Source: an uncultured Brevibacillus sp.
GTDB taxonomy: Bacteria > Bacillota > Bacilli > Brevibacillales > Brevibacillaceae
DNA length: 64,000 bases
Assembly (NCBI GenBank): GCA_946402065.1
Contig: CAMIVR010000002.1
Span: 1 to 64,000, forward strand
Direction: 5' to 3'
Shown: piece by piece, positions 54,774-63,169 of the stretch
Numbering within the stretch: position 1 is the stretch's first letter
How the letters are laid out: each line of letters begins with the position of its first letter
Notes under the pieces: generated by a model
Seen by the model: the letters and a program-made list of their open reading frames with translations, nothing else
Databases searched by the model: none
What the model was told of the DNA's origin: nothing
Program-made: the position numbers and the translations under genes

Positions 54774-55805
54774 CTACGTTTGTTTGACTTCGTTGCTTAC
54801 TCCTGATTCACTTGCTTTCGTCGATATCGATACCCCCTTTCGAAATTTGAAGAAGATGACATATAGTTCTTTCCGCAACAACCCAAGCACTCCCAAAATC
54901 ATGAATCCGTATATGAAAGTTTGCCAGCCTTGATTAATACCGAGTGCTTGAATTAATGTAGAAATGGTGGTGAGAAGAATTGCAGCGCCAATTGTTCCCA
55001 AGTAGTTCCCGCTTCCTCCCAAAATAGACGTTCCACCTATAACGACCATCGCGATAGAAGGAAGCAGGTAAGCTTCTCCCATGGCCAGAGTCGCTCCACC
55101 GGCATATCCGACAATGATCATCCCCGTTATTCCCGCACATACAGAACTGACAATATACGTCAAGATGATGAGTGCAGTTACCGGCAATCCTGCTAGATAG
55201 GATGTTCTTCGATTACTTCCAATCGCATACAGGCTTCTGCCGAATTTTGTTTGCTTTTGAATAACTGTTCCTACGATCGCAATGATGACGAGCAAATAAA
55301 TCGGAATCGGAATACCAGCCCATCGTCCGGCTATCAATTTCTCCAGAACCGCCGGGGCACCGCCTAGAACCGTCCCTTTTGTGTAGCCAAGCGCTACTCC
55401 AAAAATGATCATTTGCGTGGCGAGCGTCATGATAAACGAAGGAATTTGTAAAAAAGTCACTCCTAAACCGTTCACACAGCCGATAATCACCAAAATCAAG
55501 ACGATCGACAGGAACGAAGTCCACGTAGGTTCCATCCCCAACCAGGCGGTAGTCAATACGCCTGATAATGCAATCGTCGAACCGATTGACAAGTCCAGTT
55601 CTCCAATCAGAATCACCAAGCCTTGACCAAACCCGATAAGCACCGTCAAGAAAGAAATGACGAGAATCGATTCAATCTGGCTCCATGAACCGAACGAAGG
55701 GCTAATGAATCGTGAGAACAGAATAAGCAAAGTTGACAGAAGATAGATGGCGATAATGTAAGCACTCTCTCCACGAGACAGTTTAGTAACAAATTGAGAA
55801 ACCAT
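54774..55805 (-). CDS. ABC transporter permease (ribose type, first of two)
   Basis: A 343-residue BPD_transp_2-type permease with about nine hydrophobic segments and the conserved GELDLSIGSTIALSGVL block near residue 68. The YAIGSNRRTSYLAGLPV cytoplasmic loop motif (EAA-like) contacts the ATPase. Its ATG overlaps the stop of the preceding permease by one base (TAATG), showing coupled translation. A long C-terminal tail is hydrophilic. Confidence 0.94.
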   Translation of the reverse strand: MVSQFVTKLSRGESAYIIAIYLLSTLLILFSRFISPSFGSWSQIESILVISFLTVLIGFGQGLVILIGELDLSIGSTIALSGVLTTAWLGMEPTWTSFLSIVLILVIIGCVNGLGVTFLQIPSFIMTLATQMIIFGVALGYTKGTVLGGAPAVLEKLIAGRWAGIPIPIYLLVIIAIVGTVIQKQTKFGRSLYAIGSNRRTSYLAGLPVTALIILTYIVSSVCAGITGMIIVGYAGGATLAMGEAYLLPSIAMVVIGGTSILGGSGNYLGTIGAAILLTTISTLIQALGINQGWQTFIYGFMILGVLGLLRKELYVIFFKFRKGVSISTKASESGVSNEVKQT

Positions 55806-56764
55806 TACACCTCTCCCCGCTTTGCCAGTCTTATGCTGAGACTACCGATCAGGACAGCCACGATTAACACCAGTCCCTGGAAAATGCTTGTGTAAAACGT
55901 CGCAACCCCGACGGCAAACAGCGTTTTTTGGAGTAAGGCTAAAATTCCCGCGCCAATCATGCTGCCAATCACACTGCCTCTACCCCCGCCAAACTTCGTA
56001 CCACCGATTGCTACTGCTGCGAATACGAGCAATAAGAAAAGCGAACTGCCTGTAGGGTCACCGCTCGCCGTTTGCGCACTGAGCATCACCCCCGCCAGCC
56101 CATAGATAAGACTTGCCTTCACGTAGATAAAAAACTTCACACGCCGTACGGGAATGCCCGCCTGGAAAGCAGCCTTTTCATCCTCGCCGATGGCATAAAT
56201 ATACACTCCGTAAGACGTTCGTCTGTATAAGAGCCATAGCACAACAAGCAATAGCAACACGATTGCCGCACCGGGAATCACACCGACTGGCTTCGTCAAG
56301 GAGGTAATAATTGGAGAGACGTTTCCACCCGGCGCTGGCATAACGACCAGCGCAATTCCCTGGCACATAATCATCGTTGCGAGCGTGACTGCGATTGACT
56401 GAACACCTACGTAAGCGATAAAAAAGCCGTTAATTACCCCTACCACTATACTGGCGGCCAATACCAATCCAATCGATACGAAGACGTCAGATGCCGTTAC
56501 GGCATGCGAGCTTGCCAGAATGACATTTGCCAGCACAACCACGCCACCGACGGATAAATCAAAACCTCCTGACAAAATAATCAGTGTCAAGCCAGTAGCC
56601 GCTATTGCCTGCGCTGTCATATTGACGATCAGATTATTCATAGAAAAAGCTGTAAAAACATTTTCTCCCGTGGATGCATAGATCGCGAAGATCATCACAA
56701 AAAGGATCGCTGAAACAACAGAACCGTTAGAGAGACCTTTCCTTACGAGTAAACTTGTAGGCAT
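55805..56764 (-). CDS. ABC transporter permease (ribose type, second of two)
   Basis: A 319-residue BPD_transp_2-type permease with the same blocks as its neighbour: SGGFDLSVGGVVVLANVIL near residue 66 and YAIGEDEKAAFQAGIPV near 190. Together with the other permease it forms a heterodimeric channel. It follows the ATPase gene by 23 bases. Confidence 0.94.
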   Translation of the reverse strand: MPTSLLVRKGLSNGSVVSAILFVMIFAIYASTGENVFTAFSMNNLIVNMTAQAIAATGLTLIILSGGFDLSVGGVVVLANVILASSHAVTASDVFVSIGLVLAASIVVGVINGFFIAYVGVQSIAVTLATMIMCQGIALVVMPAPGGNVSPIITSLTKPVGVIPGAAIVLLLLVVLWLLYRRTSYGVYIYAIGEDEKAAFQAGIPVRRVKFFIYVKASLIYGLAGVMLSAQTASGDPTGSSLFLLLVFAAVAIGGTKFGGGRGSVIGSMIGAGILALLQKTLFAVGVATFYTSIFQGLVLIVAVLIGSLSIRLAKRGEV

Positions 56765-56787
56765 TGATGCTGTACCTCCTACGCCAT

Positions 56788-58272
56788 TTAATGACCGGTA
56801 GCCGCTGATAAGAGTGTTTCCAGAGTGGCTTGCTCCTTTGGTACATCTGAAACGATACTCCCTTTATAAAACACCAGACATCGATCGCATACATTCAACA
56901 GTTCGGACAACTCCGTGGAATACCAGAGGACAGAGCCCCCTTCATCGCAAAAAGACCTGATCACCTCGTAAAACACTTGCTTGGTTCCCACATCTACTCC
57001 TCTTGCAGGATCATACAGTAATAAATACTTTGATCCTGTCATCAGGGCACGTGCCACAATCGCTTTTTGCTGATTTCCGCCAGAGAGCGATTCGATATTC
57101 ATCTCAATGAATTTTGGGTTCATCTGTACTTTCTTTGCATGTGGCTCCGCAGTTTGCCGTTCCAGCTTATTTCGTAAGAGGCCATAGCGGGCTGCTTTTG
57201 ATAGTGAAGACAGCGTGATGTTCGCAAGCGTTTTATGACCGGGCAGTATTCCCTCTGTTTTTCTTTCTTCTGGAACAAAACTAATTCCATAACGCAACGC
57301 TTTTAGTGGACTGGTAATATTTGCAACCTGGCCATTTACACTGATTGTACCGCCGCTCACCTGCTCAACTCCGGTCAGCATCTTGAACAGATCAGACTGT
57401 CCTTGTCCTTCTAAACCCGCAATTCCCAATATCTCTCCTTTTTTGAGCGTGAAGGAGACGTTTTGAACTTTTCCTCCTTGCAAATTTTTTACTTCGATGC
57501 CAGGTTGATCGAATAGTAGGTCTTCTCCCCTAGCTGAAACTGAGACCTCCTGTGCATCGCCTAGCATCATTTGAAAAATTTCTCTGTTCGAAACCCCTTC
57601 TAAACTTACGGTTTCAATTGTCGTACCGTTACGTAGAATCGTAGCGTGCTGGCATACTCTGCGAATCTCATTCAAACGATGTGAAATATAGAGAATCGTC
57701 AAATCTGCTGTCTGAAAGCGCTCCAGGATGCCAAACAGCCATTCCGGATCAGGCAGCGCCGCCGTAGGTTCATCAAGCAAGAGCATTTTTGGCTTGTGGC
57801 TTAAGGCCCGTGTGATCTCCAGCTTTTGCCGTTCCGCTAAGGTTAAGGTACCGACTTCCTGGGTCGGTGAAATATGTCCGAGATCAAATTCCTGCAAAAC
57901 ATGTCGGGCGTGCTCGTTGTTTTCCTTTTTCGAGATAAGTAGATTGCCCTTTTTTCGCATATTGGGCAGAGCAAGATTCTCTGCCACCGTAAGATTCGTT
58001 AAAAGGCTTAATTCTTGAAAAGCAGTCGATACCCCAGCATGCCTGGATTCCACGATTGTATTCGGATGGAACGGACGGCCATCTAATAGAATCGATCCCT
58101 CGTCACACTGAACCAGTCCGCTTAGAATCTTAATCAATGTTGATTTACCCGCCCCGTTCTCCCCGATAATGGCATGGACTGCTCCTCGCTTGACATTGAA
58201 AGATACGTTGTTTAGGGCTATTGTCGCTCCATATTGTTTTCTTACATCTGCGATCTCCAACAATGCACTCAC
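56788..58272 (-). CDS. ABC transporter ATP-binding protein with two nucleotide-binding domains (RbsA type)
   Basis: This 494-residue double ATPase powers the ribose-type importer. In the first domain Walker A is IIGENGAGKST (residues 36-46); its signature motif is degenerate (LTLAERQKLEI). The second domain has a degenerate Walker A (IAGLEGQGQSD) and a full LSGGNQQKA signature. One intact Walker A and one intact signature are the usual RbsA pattern, giving one or two composite active sites. GTG at 58272 has AGGAGGGG about five bases upstream. Confidence 0.94.
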   Translation of the reverse strand: MSALLEIADVRKQYGATIALNNVSFNVKRGAVHAIIGENGAGKSTLIKILSGLVQCDEGSILLDGRPFHPNTIVESRHAGVSTAFQELSLLTNLTVAENLALPNMRKKGNLLISKKENNEHARHVLQEFDLGHISPTQEVGTLTLAERQKLEITRALSHKPKMLLLDEPTAALPDPEWLFGILERFQTADLTILYISHRLNEIRRVCQHATILRNGTTIETVSLEGVSNREIFQMMLGDAQEVSVSARGEDLLFDQPGIEVKNLQGGKVQNVSFTLKKGEILGIAGLEGQGQSDLFKMLTGVEQVSGGTISVNGQVANITSPLKALRYGISFVPEERKTEGILPGHKTLANITLSSLSKAARYGLLRNKLERQTAEPHAKKVQMNPKFIEMNIESLSGGNQQKAIVARALMTGSKYLLLYDPARGVDVGTKQVFYEVIRSFCDEGGSVLWYSTELSELLNVCDRCLVFYKGSIVSDVPKEQATLETLLSAATGH

Positions 58273-58305
58273 AATACCCCTCCTGTTCACGCCAACATTC
58301 GTGCT

Positions 58306-59727
58306 TTAATTACGATTGAATACAACGAGCTTCAACTCGGTCATTTCTTCTATCGCGTACTTTACACCTTCACGCCCCATACCGCTCTCTTTTACGCCTC
58401 CATATGGCATATGATCAACCCGGAACGTCGGGATATCATTTATCATGACTCCACCGACATGCAGTTGTTCAGCCGCAGTCAGCGCCACATTGACGTCATT
58501 CGTATAGATCCCGGCCTGCAGTCCAAAGCGCGAATCATTTACGTGCGAGATCGCTTCTTCTACCGAGCTCACTTTATTAATCACGACTATCGGGGCGAAT
58601 ACTTCCTGACACGATACTTTCAGACTAGGCGCCGCATCTAAGATGACCGTAGGGTGCAGGACATTTCCCTCTGCCTTGCCGCCAGTTGCCACCTTAGCTC
58701 CCTGCTGCCTTGCTTCCTCGATCCAGTCAAGCGCCCGTTTCACGTCCTGGGAAGAGATCAGTGAGGCAATATCGGTAGCTTCATCCAATGGATTTCCGAT
58801 CGTTAGCTGCTTGGTTTTATCGATAAACTTTTCAACGAACGAAACGTAGAGATCCTCATGCACATATACGCGCTGCAGAGAGATGCACACTTGGCCTTGG
58901 AACGAAAAGGCTCCCGTCACACAGCGAGAAATGATTTTATCGATATCGACCCCTTTGTCCACAATCACAGCTGAGTTGGAGCCGAGCTCCAATGTCACAC
59001 GTTTGAGTCCCGCCCGGTTGCGAATGCTGATACCGACGGAAGGGCTACCGGTAAACGTAATCTTGTTAATTCGCTCATCTGTTACAATCTTGTCACCGAC
59101 AACACTGCCCCTGCCTGTAACCACATTAAAAATTCCTGGTGGCAAGCCAATTTCATCCAACAGCTCAGCGATCAGCAATGCGGACAATGGCGTCTGCATG
59201 GCTGGTTTTAAAACAATCGTATTTCCCGAGGCAATGGCGGGACCAACTTTGTGGGCAACCAGATTCAGCGGAAAATTGAACGGTGTGATGGCTCCTACGA
59301 CACCAACAGGCTCACGCACGGTATAGGCAACCCGTCCTTCACCACCTGGTGCTGCATCTAGCGGAATCGTTTCTCCATGCAATCGCTTCGCTTCTTCAGC
59401 AGAAAACTTATACGTCTGAATCGTTCGCTGCACTTCTGCACGGGCGTGGACGATCGGCTTGGAAGCCTCCAAGGCAAGAATTTCTGTCGCACGATCAGCA
59501 TTCTTTGCAAGTGAATGAGCTAGTTTCTCCAGAATCTCCGCCCGTTTGTGGCTGGGCATTTTGGCTATCACTGTTTTTGCCGCATACGCTGCTTGTATGG
59601 CTTGTTCAACCTCTTCGGGAGTAGCCACGGGGATCTCGGCAATTGTTTCACCAGTATGCGGAGAATGATGTGGTACATATTCACTGCCAGTTACCCAGGC
59701 TCCATTGATATATAACTGTTTTTTCAT
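58306..59727 (-). CDS. NAD(P)-dependent aldehyde dehydrogenase
   Basis: A 473-residue aldehyde dehydrogenase family enzyme. PFNFPLNLVAHKVGPAIASG is the NAD-binding side, GSPSVGISIRNRAGLKRVTL follows, and the catalytic Glu (TLELGSNS) and Cys (GQVCISLQRV) are 34 residues apart as expected. The opening and the Q-V-C-I motif resemble lactaldehyde and related dehydrogenases, but substrate cannot be read. It sits between the PxpA-like gene and the ATPase gene, so it likely oxidises an aldehyde made in this pathway. Confidence 0.92.
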   Translation of the reverse strand: MKKQLYINGAWVTGSEYVPHHSPHTGETIAEIPVATPEEVEQAIQAAYAAKTVIAKMPSHKRAEILEKLAHSLAKNADRATEILALEASKPIVHARAEVQRTIQTYKFSAEEAKRLHGETIPLDAAPGGEGRVAYTVREPVGVVGAITPFNFPLNLVAHKVGPAIASGNTIVLKPAMQTPLSALLIAELLDEIGLPPGIFNVVTGRGSVVGDKIVTDERINKITFTGSPSVGISIRNRAGLKRVTLELGSNSAVIVDKGVDIDKIISRCVTGAFSFQGQVCISLQRVYVHEDLYVSFVEKFIDKTKQLTIGNPLDEATDIASLISSQDVKRALDWIEEARQQGAKVATGGKAEGNVLHPTVILDAAPSLKVSCQEVFAPIVVINKVSSVEEAISHVNDSRFGLQAGIYTNDVNVALTAAEQLHVGGVMINDIPTFRVDHMPYGGVKESGMGREGVKYAIEEMTELKLVVFNRN

Positions 59728-59776
59728 CTGTCAACACCACTTTTCAAGAAATGTCTGCATTCCATTCAATCGCCGA

Positions 59777-60526
59777 TCATCTGGCAACAATTTCAATCCC
59801 GTTTTCCGCTAGCGCTGCGAAAATAGCCCGGGCCAGTTGCGGGGCACCAGGAGTATCGCCGTGGATACATACCGTATCAGCCTGAATATCGATATCTTCA
59901 CCTGTGTTGGTAATCACTTTCCCATTTTTTACCATACGTACTACACGAGCTGCTGCGGCTTCAAAATCCTGAATGGTTGGTCCAAAACGCGTCAGAACGT
60001 TGAAGCCGTTGTTCTTGTGCTCACGATCAGAGTATACTTCCTTGGCGACAGGGATCCCCATTTGATCCGCAACCATTACGACAGCAGAATTGTTTAAGGC
60101 ATATACAATCATCTGATCATTGATTTGTGCAATCGCTTCCAAGAGAGGGCGGGCTATTTTTTCATCTTCCATCGCTGCTATGTACAAGGCACCATGCGGT
60201 TTGCAGTGGTTTATTTCAACGCCGTAGATGTTGGCAAATTCTCGTAATGCCCCTATTTGATAAATGACATAGTCCTGAATTTCTTCTGGTGTACAATTCA
60301 TGTATCTTCGGCCAAATCCAAGCAAGTCGGGAAATCCTGGGTGAGCTCCAACACTTACTCCATATTGCTTCGCTAATTGAACCGTTCTCCGCATAACGGA
60401 CGGATCCCCCGCATGAAACCCGCAAGCGATGTTAACAGAGGAGATATATTTCATCATCTCTTCGTCATTGCCTAGCTGATACAGTCCGAAGCTTTCCCCC
60501 ATATCACAGTTAATGTCAACTTTCAT
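59777..60526 (-). CDS. pxpA: PxpA-like 5-oxoprolinase subunit (LamB/YcsF family)
   Basis: A 249-residue LamB/YcsF protein with the diagnostic VDINCDMGESFGLYQLGNDE opening and VNIACGFHAGDPSVMRRTVQ, then HCKPHGALYIAA and VCIHGDTPGAP. PxpA with PxpB and PxpC hydrolyses 5-oxoproline in B. subtilis and E. coli. Here it is separated from pxpBC by biotin carboxylase and carrier genes. ATG at 60526. Given the context the real substrate may be another lactam or cyclic amide. Confidence 0.93.
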   Translation of the reverse strand: MKVDINCDMGESFGLYQLGNDEEMMKYISSVNIACGFHAGDPSVMRRTVQLAKQYGVSVGAHPGFPDLLGFGRRYMNCTPEEIQDYVIYQIGALREFANIYGVEINHCKPHGALYIAAMEDEKIARPLLEAIAQINDQMIVYALNNSAVVMVADQMGIPVAKEVYSDREHKNNGFNVLTRFGPTIQDFEAAAARVVRMVKNGKVITNTGEDIDIQADTVCIHGDTPGAPQLARAIFAALAENGIEIVAR

Positions 60527-60536
60527 CTTCCACTCC

Positions 60537-61892
60537 TCACTCTCCTGATGGATGAAAACGATACTGGTCTAAAAACCTGGTGGTGTATTGCCCTTTAAGA
60601 AATTCTTGGCGCTCAACTATATCTTTTAACAAAGGAAGATTTGACTTGATTCCCTCGATTTTTGTCTCCCTTAAAACTTGATCGAGTTGGCCAATCGTTT
60701 CACTTCTGCTGGAACTCCAGGCGATGATTTTGCCAATCATCGGGTCATAAAAATGAGATACGTGGCTGCCTTCCTCAACTGCAAAGTCAAATCTGGCTTT
60801 CCCCTGCGGCAATTCCAGCTTGGTGATCGTTCCAGGCGAGGGAAAATAGGTAACCGGATCTTCCGCATAGACACGCGCTTCGATGGCGCTGCCAAGCAGG
60901 TGAATGTCCGCCTGTGCCAATGGCAGCGGTTCTTCAGCGGCTATTTTCAGCTGCCACTCGACCAGATCAAGTCCGGTAATCATTTCGGTTACGGGATGTT
61001 CCACCTGTAAACGCGTATTCATCTCGAGAAAGTAGAAGTTGCCGCTCTCATCAAAAATAAATTCCATTGTTCCGACATTGGTATAGCCAATCTGCTGTGC
61101 TCCGGACACCGCGGTATCACAAAGCGTTTGGCGGATTGCTTGATCAAGAAACGGAGATGGTGCTTCTTCGATGACTTTTTGATTTCTCCGTTGGATGGAG
61201 CACTCTCTCTCAAAGAGGTGAACGGCATTGCCAAATTCGTCACAGGCTACTTGTACCTCAATATGCCGTGGATTCCGGATGAATTTTTCCAGATATACAG
61301 CTCCATTGCCAAAATAAGCAGTGGATTTTTGGATTATTGTCGTATATGCCGCTTGCAGCTCATCCTCGCTCTCGATTAGCTGCATGCCAATTCCGCCTCC
61401 ACCAGCACTTGCTTTAAGCATTACAGGGTAACCTAGCGCTTTGGCGACTTCTATTGCCTCGACCAATGATTCAAGCGGTTTGTCACAGCCAGGTACAATC
61501 GGTACGCCAGCCTTGCTCATTTGTTTGCGCGCCTCTATTTTGTCGCCCATTAACTGAATGACATCATGCTTTGGCCCAATAAAGCGAATCCCATCTTCTG
61601 CACAGCTTTTGGCAAATGCCGCATTTTCCGAGAGAAATCCGTAGCCAGGGTGAATCGCCTCAGCATTACAAGCCTTTGCAATTGACAAAATTTTCGAGCC
61701 GTTCAGGTAGCTCTTCAGCGGTTGCGATTCGCCAAGCGGATAGCATTCATCCGCTTCCTTGACAAATGGAGCGCCGGCATCAGCGTCAGCGTAGATCGCA
61801 ACTGTTTGAATGCCCAAGTTACGGCATGTCCGGATAATTCGACGGGCAATTTCCCCGCGATTGGCAATCAGCACTTTTTTAAACATAGCCAT
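60537..61892 (-). CDS. Biotin carboxylase (AccC-like)
   Basis: A 451-residue ATP-grasp biotin carboxylase that carboxylates the biotin on a carrier with bicarbonate and ATP. FKKVLIANRGEIARRII opens it, VMLKASAGGGGIGMQL is the glycine loop, and EMNTRLQVEHPVTEMITGLD the ATP-grasp end. It is not beside fatty-acid genes, so it is a second, pathway-specific copy rather than housekeeping accC. It follows the carrier gene by 14 bases. Confidence 0.93.
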   Translation of the reverse strand: MAMFKKVLIANRGEIARRIIRTCRNLGIQTVAIYADADAGAPFVKEADECYPLGESQPLKSYLNGSKILSIAKACNAEAIHPGYGFLSENAAFAKSCAEDGIRFIGPKHDVIQLMGDKIEARKQMSKAGVPIVPGCDKPLESLVEAIEVAKALGYPVMLKASAGGGGIGMQLIESEDELQAAYTTIIQKSTAYFGNGAVYLEKFIRNPRHIEVQVACDEFGNAVHLFERECSIQRRNQKVIEEAPSPFLDQAIRQTLCDTAVSGAQQIGYTNVGTMEFIFDESGNFYFLEMNTRLQVEHPVTEMITGLDLVEWQLKIAAEEPLPLAQADIHLLGSAIEARVYAEDPVTYFPSPGTITKLELPQGKARFDFAVEEGSHVSHFYDPMIGKIIAWSSSRSETIGQLDQVLRETKIEGIKSNLPLLKDIVERQEFLKGQYTTRFLDQYRFHPSGE

Positions 61893-61906
61893 CTGACACT
61901 TCCCCT

Positions 61907-62158
61907 TTAGTCTGCTGATTCGACACGGATAATCGCAATCTCTTGCCCGACATCGACGACATCCTCGCTGTGTACTTTGAATTCGACAAGAACGCCATCA
62001 TATTCGGCCTTGATTTCATAGAAATTCTTCATCACTTCGATAATGCCCAAGGTGTCACCGACTTTTACTTGCTGGTTTTCTACGACGAACACTTCTTCTT
62101 GCGGACTCGGTTTGCGATAGAATACGCCAGGTATAGGAGAAAAAATGGACTGTAGCAT
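61907..62158 (-). CDS. Biotin carboxyl carrier protein (short, lipoyl/biotinyl domain)
   Basis: The 83-residue protein is just a biotinyl domain: SPIPGVFYRKPSP opening, and the biotin-accepting Lys44 in IEVMKNFYEI (EVMK motif). The usual N-terminal Pro/Ala-rich arm of AccB is missing. ATG at 62158 (MLQSIFSP) has GGAGGGG five bases upstream. It lies six bases... downstream of pxpC (43 bases) and next to biotin carboxylase, so the pair work together. Confidence 0.92.
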   Translation of the reverse strand: MLQSIFSPIPGVFYRKPSPQEEVFVVENQQVKVGDTLGIIEVMKNFYEIKAEYDGVLVEFKVHSEDVVDVGQEIAIIRVESAD

Positions 62159-62200
62159 GATTACCCCTCCGTATGTAATGGCTTGCCTGTTCAAAACAAC

Positions 62201-63169
62201 TCAGATTCGTTCCTCGACTTGCTTAATCTTTTCCATCATCTCTTTTTGTGCTGCCAAGGCTTGTTCGATCGTGACTGCAGTAAAGTGAATTTTTTCATTT
62301 GTTTTCGCTTGCGCCATAATATTGAGATCGGCTGTAATCACAGATCCAAGCGTTACGAACCCTCCTGCTGTCACAGCATCTCTTAGCAACACAATCGGCT
62401 CGATCCCATCGGGGATTTGAATCGATCCTACTGGATAGAAGTTGTCAATTACGTTAGAAGGATTACTGCCCGCCCCAAACGGCTGCTCTCTGGGGACAAA
62501 CGCCAATCGTTCCCCTTTTAAGCGGTAGCCGACACGATTGGCATCAGGAGTGATCAGCCACTCCGTTTGAAAGAACAATGATTTGCTCTCCTCTGTAAAA
62601 CGATAGCTGCACAGTCCTACCAACACGCGAATTTCACTTGTCTTGCGAAAGTGAGGAGTGTATTGAGCGGGAATCGTTACGCCAGGAGTGACAGACTTAT
62701 TGTTCATGTTGCCGATTGGGAGCATATCTCCTTGCTTTAAGCTTCTTCCTTCATAGCCGCCAATTCCGGACAGGGAGTACGTGGAACGGGAGCCCATGAC
62801 AGGCGGTGTTTCGATTCCGCCTGCTACAGCCACGTACGCTCTGGCACCGCTCTTAAGATGGTCGAAGGACAGTAAATCGCCGTTTTTTACTCGGATTGCT
62901 TCCCATTGGGGGACCGGTACGCCGTTTATCTTTGGAGGTAATTCAGCACCGGTAATGGCAATGATCGTCTCGCACAGAAATTCGAGTTCCGGACCCAAGT
63001 AGGTTATTTCCAGTGACGCTGCTGTTTTTGCGTTTCCCACGAGCAAATTCCCCAAAGTGTATGAGTAGAAGTCCATCGCGCCTGAAGGCGGAAAAGCAAT
63101 GGAATAATATCCATACCTCCCATGATCTTGTACTGTCGTCTCAAGACCGGGTTTTAGAACCCTAATCAT
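62201..63169 (-). CDS. pxpC: PxpC-like 5-oxoprolinase/carboxyltransferase subunit (KipA family)
   Basis: A 322-residue KipA/AHS2-type protein. The family blocks GLETTVQDHGRYGYYSIAFP, SGAMDFYSYTLGNLLVGN, and VGYRLKGERLAFV and FYPVGSIQIPDGIEPIVLLR near the C-terminus are present. In urea-carboxylase enzymes this fold is part of the carboxyltransferase. Its ATG overlaps the pxpB-like stop by eight bases. With the biotin carboxylase and carrier in the same operon, a biotin-dependent carboxylation is plausible. Confidence 0.92.
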   Translation of the reverse strand: MIRVLKPGLETTVQDHGRYGYYSIAFPPSGAMDFYSYTLGNLLVGNAKTAASLEITYLGPELEFLCETIIAITGAELPPKINGVPVPQWEAIRVKNGDLLSFDHLKSGARAYVAVAGGIETPPVMGSRSTYSLSGIGGYEGRSLKQGDMLPIGNMNNKSVTPGVTIPAQYTPHFRKTSEIRVLVGLCSYRFTEESKSLFFQTEWLITPDANRVGYRLKGERLAFVPREQPFGAGSNPSNVIDNFYPVGSIQIPDGIEPIVLLRDAVTAGGFVTLGSVITADLNIMAQAKTNEKIHFTAVTIEQALAAQKEMMEKIKQVEERI